NCBI GenBank assembly: GCA_964555935.1
Contig: CAZKUN010000043.1
Span: 1 to 47,686, forward strand
DNA: 47,686 bases
DNA from: CAZKUN01 sp964555935
GTDB lineage: Bacteria; Armatimonadota; Zipacnadia; Zipacnadales; VGFC01
Direction: 5' to 3'
In this document: piece after piece, positions 24,452-32,450 of the stretch
Position numbering within the stretch: position 1 is the stretch's first letter
Layout: every line of letters begins with the position of its first letter
Translations under genes and position numbers: made by a program
Notes under the pieces: model-generated
What the model saw: the letters and a program-made list of their open reading frames with translations, nothing else
Databases searched by the model: none
What the model was told of the DNA's origin: nothing

Positions 24452-25963
24452 CTATATCCCCTTCACCGGCAGGCCGCCCTCCGGCTTGAGCCTCGGTTCA
24501 TACCCATCAGGGAACATCACGTCCACTGCTCCGCCCTCCTGGTAGAGCTGCCACGCGTCCGGATCCGCCGGCACTTCCTTGCCGGGGAAGATCCTCCAGG
24601 CATCGCCATCAAGCGGCTCCTCATAGCCGCCCTCACGCAGCTTGGCAATGAGCGCCGCCCGCATGCCATCCGTGACCGACTGGTAGGCGATGTTCCCCGC
24701 CAGATTGCGCTCTTCGGGCTGACCCTCGGTGCGCCGGAACAGCCACTCTCTGTTGTCGGGCGCGGAGTAGATGTACTTCCAGTCGCGCGTGACGTATCCA
24801 TACTGGCCGCCGTCGCCATGCTGGAACTGGCTCACCACGCCCTCCCGCGCCACGCCACCCGTCGCCAGTCCCGCGACATCGACGCCATCGCGACCATCCG
24901 GGACATCCAATCCCGCCGCGGAGAGCGCTGTCGGCAAGACATCCACCAGGCTGACTGGCTCATCGCAGATCTCGTCTGTCTTGAAGCGCTCGGGGTAGCG
25001 CACCAGGAACGGCACGCGCGCCGCGGCGTCCAGCATCGAGCGCTTCCCGTAGCAACCGTAATCACCGAGGAACTCGCCGTGGTCCGCCGTGTGGATGATC
25101 AGCGTGTTGTCCAGCTCACCCTCCTCGCGAAGCTGCGCGAGAATCCGCCCCACGTTGTAGTCCACGAACGAGATCGCCGCGTAATACTGAGCCCGGATCA
25201 GCCTCACGATATTGCCGTCGAAGCCCTGGTCGCGGTACTTGTACCGATTCTGCATGTGGTTCCAGAACGTCAGCAACTCCTCATGCCCGCGCGGCACGAA
25301 CGGGAAGGGCATCTCAAGCGGCTTGTACAGACGCGTCCAGGGGAACGGCGACTCAAACGGCGGATGCGGCTTGATGAAGCTCGACCACAGGAAGAACGGC
25401 CGGTCGCGGTCGCGGTTCTGCAGATACTCAAGCGAGCGGTCGCCCACCCACTGCGTCCCGTGCAAGCGTTCCGGGAGCTGCGACGGCTGCGGAACATAGT
25501 AGAACTCGCTGCGCACGCCGTTCGGGTTGAGCACGTGGTCGTAGCCGTTCTCCTTCAGGAACTCGCAGAAGTGGTCGCCTTGGCGTCGGCCGCCCTCTTC
25601 GGCGACGTCGCGGCTATCGAATCCCCACAGCTTCTGTCCGTCGGGCGAGAAGTGCATCTTCCCGACGCCATGGGTCTGATAGCCAGCGCCCTGCAGCATA
25701 TCCATCACCGAGTCGCGTTCCTGCGGCATGGGCGAGTTGTCGGTGCATCCGGTGTTGTGGGCATACTGCCCGAGCAGCAGGCTGCACCGCGCCGAGATGC
25801 AAACGGGTGACGCGGTGTAGGCGCTCGTGAAGCTGACACCCTCTTCCACGAGGCTGTCAAGCGCGGGCGTCTGGATGTATGGATTCCCAAGAGCCGCGAC
25901 CGTATCGTATCGCTGCTGATCGGTGAAGAGGAGCAATATGTTCGGCTGTTTCGCCATCGTCAT
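24452..25963 (-). CDS. Sulfatase (arylsulfatase family, formylglycine-type)
   Basis: 503 residues. The N-terminus has the metal-binding opening PNILLLFTDQQRYDT (Asp15). The sulfatase signature CISARCSLLLGQ lies at 55-66: Cys55 in the C-x-S-x-R motif is the residue converted to formylglycine, which needs a maturation enzyme not seen in this window. Later segments HTADHGEFLGDYG and GKRS are the expected metal-site residues. No signal peptide is visible, so it may act in the cytoplasm or the N-terminus is atypical. The start at 25963 follows AAAGGA; M3 is an alternative. It is probably involved in desulfating sulfated glycans or aryl compounds. Confidence 0.92.
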   Translation of the reverse strand: MTMAKQPNILLLFTDQQRYDTVAALGNPYIQTPALDSLVEEGVSFTSAYTASPVCISARCSLLLGQYAHNTGCTDNSPMPQERDSVMDMLQGAGYQTHGVGKMHFSPDGQKLWGFDSRDVAEEGGRRQGDHFCEFLKENGYDHVLNPNGVRSEFYYVPQPSQLPERLHGTQWVGDRSLEYLQNRDRDRPFFLWSSFIKPHPPFESPFPWTRLYKPLEMPFPFVPRGHEELLTFWNHMQNRYKYRDQGFDGNIVRLIRAQYYAAISFVDYNVGRILAQLREEGELDNTLIIHTADHGEFLGDYGCYGKRSMLDAAARVPFLVRYPERFKTDEICDEPVSLVDVLPTALSAAGLDVPDGRDGVDVAGLATGGVAREGVVSQFQHGDGGQYGYVTRDWKYIYSAPDNREWLFRRTEGQPEERNLAGNIAYQSVTDGMRAALIAKLREGGYEEPLDGDAWRIFPGKEVPADPDAWQLYQEGGAVDVMFPDGYEPRLKPEGGLPVKGI

Positions 25964-26016
25964 CCGGTCCTTTCTGCCCTCGTAGGACAGGCGTCCCCGC
26001 TTGTCGCCGTCGCCTC

Positions 26017-27021
26017 CTACCTCGACCGACTGTTCTCCTCATTCTCCCAGTAGTCGAGATTCGTCCCGAGCTTCTCCATCACCGGCGCGCTCAGCGCGTC
26101 GAGTTGCGCGATCACCTCATCCGTCAACTGCAGCGAACACCCGCGGGCGTTACGCGCCAGTTGGTCGACATTCCTCACGCCCGCCAGCACGCACGTGATC
26201 CCCGGCTTCGCGGCGACCCACGCGAGCGCGATGTCGGCGATCGGCTCGCCGACCTCATCCGCGATCCCCCTCAAGCCGTCCAGCACAGCCTGCACCTCAT
26301 CCTCCGCGCCCGCGCCTCCGTGCCTTGCGCCCTCGCGCTCGCCGCTGAATTGCCGCGTCCGCATCCGATACCACGGCACGTCCGCCAGCGTTGCGAACTT
26401 GCCCGTCAGGATGCCCTGCGCGAGCGGCATGTACGCCAACACGCCCACATTGCTCCTTCGCGTCGTCGGCAAGGCCTCAAGCTCGATCGTCCGCGCGAGC
26501 ATGCTGTAGTGGAGCTGGTTCACGCCTAGGGTCGCGCCCGTCGCGAGCGCCTCGGTGAGTTGCATCGGGCCGAAGTTGCTGACGCCGATGGAGCGGATCT
26601 TCCCCTCCTGCTGCATGGTCGTCAATGCCTCAAACGCCTCGTCGACGGGGTGATCCACGATCGGCCAGTGCACCATGTAGATATCGATGCGATCCGTTCC
26701 CAGGCGCGCCAGGCTCGCCTCGCAGTGCTCGCGCACGCCCTCTTTCGAGCAATTCTGCGGGCTGATCTTGCTGCCGATGACCACCTCATCGCGTCGCTTT
26801 GCCACTGCCTTCCCGAGGGCGAATTCGCTCCGGCCGTCGTTGTACAGCTCAGCCGTATCGAAGTAGTTCACGCCCATGTCAAGCGCCGCGTGCGCGACCC
26901 GCTCGACATCCGCCTGGTCCTGCGCGCCCCAGTAGTCGTCCTCGCCGCCGCCGAAACTCCACGCCCCGATGCCGAGCACCGAGACCTCAATACCTGTATT
27001 GCCGCACGGTCGTCGCTCCAT
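26017..27021 (-). CDS. Aldo/keto reductase
   Basis: 334 residues in a TIM-barrel AKR. The catalytic tetrad is present: Asp55 and Tyr60 (FDTAELY), Lys85 (VIGSK), His118 (MVHWP). SIGVSNFGPMQL and the cofactor-binding PITCVLAG-like segment (KPGITCVLAGVRN) follow. The frame is open to 27234, but ATG at 27021 has GGAGG six bases upstream and gives the usual length. It likely reduces a sugar or short-chain carbonyl with NADPH. It lies next to the sulfatase on the same strand and diverges from the alpha/beta hydrolase. Confidence 0.93.
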   Translation of the reverse strand: MERRPCGNTGIEVSVLGIGAWSFGGGEDDYWGAQDQADVERVAHAALDMGVNYFDTAELYNDGRSEFALGKAVAKRRDEVVIGSKISPQNCSKEGVREHCEASLARLGTDRIDIYMVHWPIVDHPVDEAFEALTTMQQEGKIRSIGVSNFGPMQLTEALATGATLGVNQLHYSMLARTIELEALPTTRRSNVGVLAYMPLAQGILTGKFATLADVPWYRMRTRQFSGEREGARHGGAGAEDEVQAVLDGLRGIADEVGEPIADIALAWVAAKPGITCVLAGVRNVDQLARNARGCSLQLTDEVIAQLDALSAPVMEKLGTNLDYWENEENSRSR

Positions 27022-27226
27022 CGCAATCCTCCATCCGTTATTCCCGCACCCCACAAAGTACACGTCTTCGCCGCTCCGCGCAACCCTCTCCCCACCCTCC
27101 ATTCCCCGTCTCGCTCCCCATCCCTGTAAGAGGGTTTCGACCCCGACGCCGTCAGCATCAGACAGGGCATCGGCCGCCTCGCAGCGAACTCCATTTCCGT
27201 CAGACCGATAACTCAGGGGGTTCTCC

Positions 27227-28279
27227 GTGAACACCGACGCTTCGGCATCGCACCCACCTCAGATCCTCGCCCTACTCGAGCGCCTCTACAGCGAGGAGTA
27301 CCGCGCGCACCAGTGCCGCCCGCAGCCGGCTCCGGAGCTGGCGGACTGGCGCCACGCCGCGCGCCCCGCGCTCCGCCGACTCATCGGCCTTGACGCCATC
27401 GAGGCCTCCCACGAGGAGCACCTGCCCCCCGTTCGACTCTTCGATGAGGTCGAGGAGTTCGACGGCTATGCGCGGCGCCCTGGCCGCATCGAGACCGAGC
27501 CCAACGTTCAGATCGAGTTCTGGATGCTGCGCCCAACCGGCGCCGGGCCGTTCCCGCTTGCGGTCTTGCCTCACGGACACGAAGAGCGCGGACACGACAC
27601 CTACGCCGGCGTCGCCCACAGCCCCGAACACCGCGAGCGCCGGATCGTCGGTGCGCGGGCCGACGTCGCCGTCCAGGCCGCCCAGCGCGGTTTCGTGGCC
27701 ATCGCCCCGAACACGCGGGGCTTCGGCCCGTCGGGCATCGCTGATCTAAACGCCCGCCACGACAACCGGGGCTGTCGGAGCGAACTCATGCACTGCATCC
27801 TCGCCGACCTGTCACGCGTGCTCGACTGGGCTTGCGGACTGCCTGAAGTCGACGCGTCGCGCGTCCTAATGATGGGCAACTCCGGCGGCGGCGTCGCGAC
27901 GGTGTACGCCTCGGCCTGCGACACCCGCGTGTCGATGGCCGTGCCGAGTTGCAGCTACTGCACCTTCGTCGGCAAGTCGGGATTGATCCACCACTGCGAC
28001 TGCAACTGCGTCCCAGGCATCATGCGTTTCGGCGAGATGCACGACGTCGCCGCGCTTATCGCCCCGAGGCCCATTCTCATCGTCAATGGCCGGGAGGACC
28101 CTCTCTTCCCGACCTCGGAGGTCGACCGCGCGGTCGAGCGTCTCCGCGCCATCTACAGAGCCGCGGGCGCGGAGCGCCACTTCGGTTTCGCATGGGGACC
28201 TGAGGGCCACCGATTCTACCCAGACGTCATGTGGCCCGTCGTCGAACACGTCCTCAACACCGGCGACCTCACCGCGTAG
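27227..28279 (+). CDS. Alpha/beta hydrolase (Abhydrolase_7/acetyl-xylan-esterase-like)
   Basis: 350 residues. The nucleophile elbow GNSGGG gives Ser219. The probable Asp is Asp291 (NGREDPLFP) and the His is His328 (GPEGHRFYPD). An oxyanion-region motif PHGHEERGHD is at about 115-123. This arrangement fits carbohydrate esterases and related hydrolases of planctomycete-like bacteria. The start is GTG at 27227; the frame has no better ATG nearby. It carries no signal peptide. Confidence 0.85.
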   Translation: MNTDASASHPPQILALLERLYSEEYRAHQCRPQPAPELADWRHAARPALRRLIGLDAIEASHEEHLPPVRLFDEVEEFDGYARRPGRIETEPNVQIEFWMLRPTGAGPFPLAVLPHGHEERGHDTYAGVAHSPEHRERRIVGARADVAVQAAQRGFVAIAPNTRGFGPSGIADLNARHDNRGCRSELMHCILADLSRVLDWACGLPEVDASRVLMMGNSGGGVATVYASACDTRVSMAVPSCSYCTFVGKSGLIHHCDCNCVPGIMRFGEMHDVAALIAPRPILIVNGREDPLFPTSEVDRAVERLRAIYRAAGAERHFGFAWGPEGHRFYPDVMWPVVEHVLNTGDLTA

Positions 28280-28295
28280 GACAGTTCGTCGCTGT

Positions 28296-28326
28296 CGTCT
28301 TGGACCGCGAGCTTCCCAGCTCGCAT
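28296..28326. repeat. Short intergenic palindromic repeat, copy A
   Basis: CGTCTTGGACCGCGA followed by a seven-base spacer and AGCTCGCAT. The reverse strand at 39111-39140 carries the same two blocks (15 and 9 identical bases) with a six-base spacer. A 7-base hairpin, GCGAGCT and AGCTCGC (28307-28324), sits inside. It lies just after an alpha/beta hydrolase gene. Confidence 0.6.
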
Positions 28327-28399
28327 GCGGGCAGCCATTCGCACGGGCGTGGTTCATCACGCCCTGCCGTCCCCGGGGAACAATGAGGAAGCATCGCGC

Positions 28400-29344
28400 A
28401 TGAAGTGCTTTGTCACGGGCATCGCCGGCTTCATCGGCTCCCACATCGCCGTCCGATTGGCCGAAGAGGGTCACGATGTCGTGGGCATCGACTGCTTCCT
28501 CGACTCGTACCCGCGGGATGTCAAAGAAGCCCGCGCCAGGTGGATCACCGATTACGACCGCATTGACTTCACTGAGGCCAACCTGCTCGACGCGGACCTC
28601 GACGAACTCCTCGATGGGGTTGACGTGGTCTACCACCAGGCCGCCCAGGCCGGGGTCCGCACGAGTTGGGGCGACATGTTCAAGGTGTATACCGACAACA
28701 ACGTGCTCGCCACGCAGCGCCTGCTGGATGCGTGTGCGGGGCGCCCGCTCCGGCGTTTCGTGTATGCTTCATCGTCATCCGTCTACGGCGACGAGGCGCC
28801 GCGCCCCACTCCCGAGACCGCCCCGAACAAGCCCATGTCCCCGTATGGCGTCACGAAACTCGCGGCAGAGCACCTGACCATGCTCTACCACAGGAACTAC
28901 GCCGTCCCGGCCGTCGCGCTGCGCTACTTTACCGTCTACGGCCCGCGCCCGAGGCCGGATATGGCATTCTGCATCTTCTCTCGCGCGATCCTTAGCGGCA
29001 CCCCAATCCACGTCTTCGGTGACGGCGAGCAATCCCGCGGATTCACGCACATCACCGACATCGTCGATGCCAACCTGTCATTGCTCGGGAAGCCCTGCGT
29101 CGGCGAGGTCTACAACATCGGTGGCGCCGTCCAGGCAACGATCAACGAGGTGATTCGCCACCTTGAGGAGATCACCGGCAACGAGGCCAACACCAACTGC
29201 GACGAAGCCGTCAAGGGGGACGTGAGACACACCATCGCTGACACGACCAAGGCCCGCGAGCAACTCGGATTCGCACCGAAGATGCCCTTCCGCGACGGCC
29301 TCGCCGACCACGTCCGCTCCGTCAAGGAGTTCTACGGCCTGTAA
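28400..29344 (+). CDS. NAD-dependent sugar-nucleotide epimerase (UDP-glucuronate or UDP-glucose epimerase-like)
   Basis: 314 residues of the extended SDR family. The Rossmann loop GIAGFIG is at 7-13. The catalytic Ser region SSSSVYGDEAPRPTPE and Tyr149/Lys153 (SPYGVTKLAAE) follow, then the substrate-binding segment LRYFTVYGPRPRPDMAF and the C-terminal GFTHITDIV. It interconverts nucleotide sugars at C4 or acts on UDP-uronate. ATG at 28400 is chosen because GAGGAA stands upstream. A 79-base decayed copy of its codons 110-136 lies at 32262-32340, on the far side of the TIR gene pair. Confidence 0.9.
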   Translation: MKCFVTGIAGFIGSHIAVRLAEEGHDVVGIDCFLDSYPRDVKEARARWITDYDRIDFTEANLLDADLDELLDGVDVVYHQAAQAGVRTSWGDMFKVYTDNNVLATQRLLDACAGRPLRRFVYASSSSVYGDEAPRPTPETAPNKPMSPYGVTKLAAEHLTMLYHRNYAVPAVALRYFTVYGPRPRPDMAFCIFSRAILSGTPIHVFGDGEQSRGFTHITDIVDANLSLLGKPCVGEVYNIGGAVQATINEVIRHLEEITGNEANTNCDEAVKGDVRHTIADTTKAREQLGFAPKMPFRDGLADHVRSVKEFYGL

Positions 29345-29600
29345 CCGCCGCCTCCATCCGCCTGCTCCACCCCACCTCATCCAACGCAACCACATCCGTC
29401 ACCGCCTCGTTCGCCTCGAGTAGGGCCCCCATGAACCGCCCGAGAGACCGCTGTCGTGGAGATGCAGCGGCACGAACCGGTCGTTCTCCTTCGGGTCCGT
29501 ATCCGTCGGGCACCAACGCAATCAGTAGCATCTCGATCCCCAACCACTTGACGCCGTTGCAGTTGCCCATCCTCTCGCTCTGTTCTCCCTGTCACTCGGC
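29345..29600. other. Gap without a confident gene; possible frameshifted relic
   Basis: No convincing gene. On the minus strand an 82-codon frame starts at 29570 (MGNCNGVKWLGIEMLLIALVP). A neighbouring frame reads TDTDPKENDRFVPLHLHDSG. Joined by one base this would look like a fragment of a larger protein, but no family is recognised. Confidence 0.25.
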
Positions 29601-29631
29601 ATAATGACCACGTTATACCTTTGTAGGACGA

Positions 29632-29687
29632 TTTACAATCAATCTAAGGAATCATCGGATTGTAAAGAGGATTATTCATACTAAAAT
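29632..29687 (+). promoter_or_regulatory. AT-rich promoter with inverted repeat upstream of the TIR gene
   Basis: The stretch 29590-29700 is markedly AT-rich compared with its surroundings. It holds an inverted repeat TTTACAATC (29632-29640) and GATTGTAAA (29658-29666). A plausible sigma-70 promoter follows: TTGTAA at 29660-29665 and TAAAAT at 29682-29687, separated by 16 bases, with the -35 box inside the right arm. This arrangement suggests a repressor operator, or autoregulation. Confidence 0.5.
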
Positions 29688-29758
29688 AGAATCTTAAGGG
29701 GCTTTCCATGTGCGCGCAAGCGGCCAACGCTCTGATCCTACACTCCAGAGGTACGAGG

Positions 29759-30490
29759 ATGCCCACCGTATTCATCAGTCACAGTCACGCAGACAAGCCG
29801 ATCGTGCGATTTCTTTGGCATGACTTGCTGCAGTGCGGGGTGAGCGTGTGGATCGACGAAGGTGAGACTCAGCCCGGAGACTCACTCACCCAGCAGATTG
29901 GGGCCGCGCTCGACGACGTCGACGCGGTGGCTGGCATGCTCTCCCCGGACGCTATTCGCTCACGATGGGTCTGCAAAGAGATCAATGCCGCCATCGCGCG
30001 GTCGGTTGACACCGGGCGTCCCGTCGTAATACCCGTGCTCCTGCCCGGCTTCAGTCCGACTGCCGTCCCTGCGCTTCTAGCGGACACGTTCCAGGTCCGC
30101 CTCGCTGAACCACGTGACTACGACACCCAGGTCTGCTCCCTAGCCAGCGCCGTCAGCACCTCGTCTTCAGGCGACAAGCTGGACCCATGCCGCCTGCCCA
30201 TGACGGCAAACCGCCGCGAGCGGATCGTCGAGATCGCGGACCGCTCGCCCATGAGGGAATGGGCAGTCCAGTACCTCAAGCACAAGCTCTCGACGGAAGA
30301 CCCAACGGAGCGATACTGGGTCTACATCGCTCTCGCCCAGATCGGCGGAGCAGAGCCGACGTCAATCGTGGAGGCCGGACTCGACGACCCGAATGAGTTT
30401 GCCAGGCGCGGAGCGGAGGATGCCGTGCGCCTGTTCGGTGACGAAGATCCGCCGGGCCCATGCTCAACCAACGAGGGGGAAGACCAGTGA
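29759..30490 (+). CDS. TIR-domain protein with C-terminal HEAT-like helices
   Basis: 243 residues. Residues 1-130 are a TIR domain: TVFISHSHADKPIVRFL, the BB-loop-like VSVWIDEGETQPGDSL, SRWVCKEIN with the conserved Glu74 expected of TIR NADases, and PVVIPVLLPG. Residues about 165-230 are alternating helices of HEAT-like character (RYWVYIALAQIGG, EFARRGAEDAV). TIR proteins of bacteria act as NAD+-consuming defence effectors or signalling adaptors. ATG at 29759 has GAGG-type purines upstream; ATG at 29708 is an alternative with AAGGGG. The stop overlaps the next gene's GTG, a junction for translational coupling. Confidence 0.82.
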   Translation: MPTVFISHSHADKPIVRFLWHDLLQCGVSVWIDEGETQPGDSLTQQIGAALDDVDAVAGMLSPDAIRSRWVCKEINAAIARSVDTGRPVVIPVLLPGFSPTAVPALLADTFQVRLAEPRDYDTQVCSLASAVSTSSSGDKLDPCRLPMTANRRERIVEIADRSPMREWAVQYLKHKLSTEDPTERYWVYIALAQIGGAEPTSIVEAGLDDPNEFARRGAEDAVRLFGDEDPPGPCSTNEGEDQ

Positions 30491-32136
30491 AAAGGCAAGC
30501 CCACGCACTGCTGTTTGTCCTTGTCGCGGTGGTTCTGATCCAGGGATGTCCGACGAGCCAGGAAGACACGACCCAAGCGCCGGCCCCAGTCCCAGCCAAT
30601 GCCCAACCGTCGCCAGCCGACGCTGGCACCATAGCCACGGACGTCGCCGAAGGGATGGCAACCGTCCGCGACGTCGCCGGCGGCAGCGATGGCCCACCCG
30701 TCATCGTGCTCGAAGAGAACCACGCTCAACGGATCGGCCAACTGCAGCTCGCAATCGTCTACTCGCGCCTCTACGAACGCCACGGCCTGCGCCACATTGC
30801 TCTGGAGGGATACCTCGACAGCGCAAGGCCCATCGATACCCAGTGGTGGATCGAAGCCGCCACGCCGCTGGATCAAGGACACCGCGCCGAGGTCGCGGCA
30901 GCTCTCCTGTCCGAGGGGGAGATCAGCGCGGCTGAGTTCACCAAGCTGGTCTACGAGGACGTCGAGTTGGTCCCCATCGAGGACGAGGACGAGTACTCGG
31001 TTGAGATCAGCGATGACGCAACGGGGGCCGAGATCCTCTGCCTCATCAAGACAGCCGCCGGATCGCTATCGGACGCGGAGCAACGCAAGGCTGTGGCGTT
31101 GCAGCAGGAGGCGGAAGGCTTGGACGGAGACGCCGCGGCGGCGAAGAACCAGGAGATGGTCGACTACATCCTCTCCTGTGACCCGTGGGCCGACGAAGTG
31201 TACGAGAGGCTCACGAAGATCATCAGTAGCGGCGAAATCGACCTCCAGGAACTGATCGACGTGCTGCGCGAGATCCAGTCCACTGTCGAGGAGCGCGGCG
31301 CCGGTGTCGGCCCGGAAGACAAGCAGGCTCTCGAAGAGACCATCCGATTCTACGAAGCGCGACACCACGCCAGCGACACCATGGTCGCCAAGACGTTGGA
31401 GATGGCCGGCCGGCAAGGTGTCTCCGTGGTCGCCATGAACATCGGCAACGGCCATACTGTCAAGGTCTGCCGTCAACTAGGCGAAGCTGGGTTGGCGTAC
31501 GCCGTCGTTGCCCCCGAAGACCTGCGTGACGACGCCGACGTGGGGCAACTCACGACTGAGCAGTTCGAGCTGAAGACCCGGCGCCTGTCGGTTCACGCCG
31601 AGGGCTTCACGCAACTCATCGTCGACGCCTGTCCCCCGCCAGCCACCAAAAAGCCCCAGCCCGTCCTGTCCGAACCTTGGCTCCAGGCCAAGGGAGAACT
31701 GTATCCCATGATCGACCGCATCACGCGTGACATTCTTGGCCCCGCGTCGGTTCCGGGGGGCGGGCCGCCATTCGACTACGCGGATGATGCTCTGCAGGGA
31801 CGCTGGATTCACATCGACCCGAGCAAGATCGAGGTCGCGCCGCTCGACGACGACACCGGCACTGGACGCTCCGTCGTCTTCCCGGTCGTAATCAACCCCA
31901 ATGACCAAGACCGTCGGCAGGAGATATGGGTAAGAGCATGGGCTGGAGAGGGTGCCACCTCTGATCAAGGCACAGCTTCCGTCGAGCAGATACTACAACG
32001 TTCGATCGATCAACTCCGGTCCAAGGAGACGGACGGGACTCCCGACCAGCCCGCCAGGGCACAGATATCCATGAACACGCTTGCCAACATAGCCAAGACC
32101 AAGGCTGAGGCTATGGCAATTAGCACCGACATATGA
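30487..32136 (+). CDS. Lipoprotein with TraB/ChaN/EreA-like motifs, coupled to the TIR gene
   Basis: 549 residues. A lipoprotein signal (LLFVLVAVVLIQGC, lipobox ending at Cys21) leads to a domain with VIVLEENHAQRIGQ (Glu76, Glu77, His79), HIALEGYLDS (Glu107), ARHHASDTMVAKTLE (Arg-His with a following Met) and VVAMNIGNGHTVKVC (His323). This order of E-NH, ALEG, R..M and G-H motifs recalls the TraB/GumN, ChaN and erythromycin-esterase superfamily. The assignment rests on pattern only. The C-terminal 150 residues (about 400-549) have no recognised domain. GTG at 30487 overlaps the TIR stop in GTGA, with GGGGGA upstream. It may be an envelope partner of the TIR protein. Confidence 0.65.
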   Translation: MKRQAHALLFVLVAVVLIQGCPTSQEDTTQAPAPVPANAQPSPADAGTIATDVAEGMATVRDVAGGSDGPPVIVLEENHAQRIGQLQLAIVYSRLYERHGLRHIALEGYLDSARPIDTQWWIEAATPLDQGHRAEVAAALLSEGEISAAEFTKLVYEDVELVPIEDEDEYSVEISDDATGAEILCLIKTAAGSLSDAEQRKAVALQQEAEGLDGDAAAAKNQEMVDYILSCDPWADEVYERLTKIISSGEIDLQELIDVLREIQSTVEERGAGVGPEDKQALEETIRFYEARHHASDTMVAKTLEMAGRQGVSVVAMNIGNGHTVKVCRQLGEAGLAYAVVAPEDLRDDADVGQLTTEQFELKTRRLSVHAEGFTQLIVDACPPPATKKPQPVLSEPWLQAKGELYPMIDRITRDILGPASVPGGGPPFDYADDALQGRWIHIDPSKIEVAPLDDDTGTGRSVVFPVVINPNDQDRRQEIWVRAWAGEGATSDQGTASVEQILQRSIDQLRSKETDGTPDQPARAQISMNTLANIAKTKAEAMAISTDI

Positions 32137-32261
32137 ACTGGGCCGCCGCCTCGACCGCATCCGCCGGCCCTCGTTGCCTACCTAGGCGACGGGGGCCGTG
32201 CTCGTCTGCAGGTCCCTCCCTCGCCGCCGCGCTCTGTCGCATCCCGCTCCAGGATGGCGTC

Positions 32262-32340
32262 GATGCATGTGCGGGGCGCCCGCTCCGGCGTTTCGTATAC
32301 GCCTCATCGCCATCCGTCTACGGCGACGAGGCCCCGCGCC
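32262..32340 (+). pseudogene. Decayed fragment of a sugar-nucleotide epimerase gene
   Basis: 79 bases match 28727-28805 of the intact epimerase gene with six differences. The encoded peptide (DACAGRPLRRFVYASS, then SVYGDEAPR) is nearly identical. Most of the differences are silent, which points to a fragment of a diverged paralogue rather than a fresh copy. The surrounding 32137-32450 holds no other recognisable gene, though an open frame of 92 codons runs through it. Confidence 0.7.
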
Positions 32341-32450
32341 GCGCTGCCGTGAGAGATCGCCGCGATCCGTCCTCAAGAGGCCCCCTCCTGACAGCGGCGA
32401 ATAGCCTCTGAAACGCCGGATCGCGACCCGCTAAGGGGGGCTGACACCTC

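Noticed and set aside
32133..32411. A 92-codon protein-coding gene
   Set aside because: Its only recognisable part is the epimerase fragment; flanking sequence is low-complexity and has no ribosome site.
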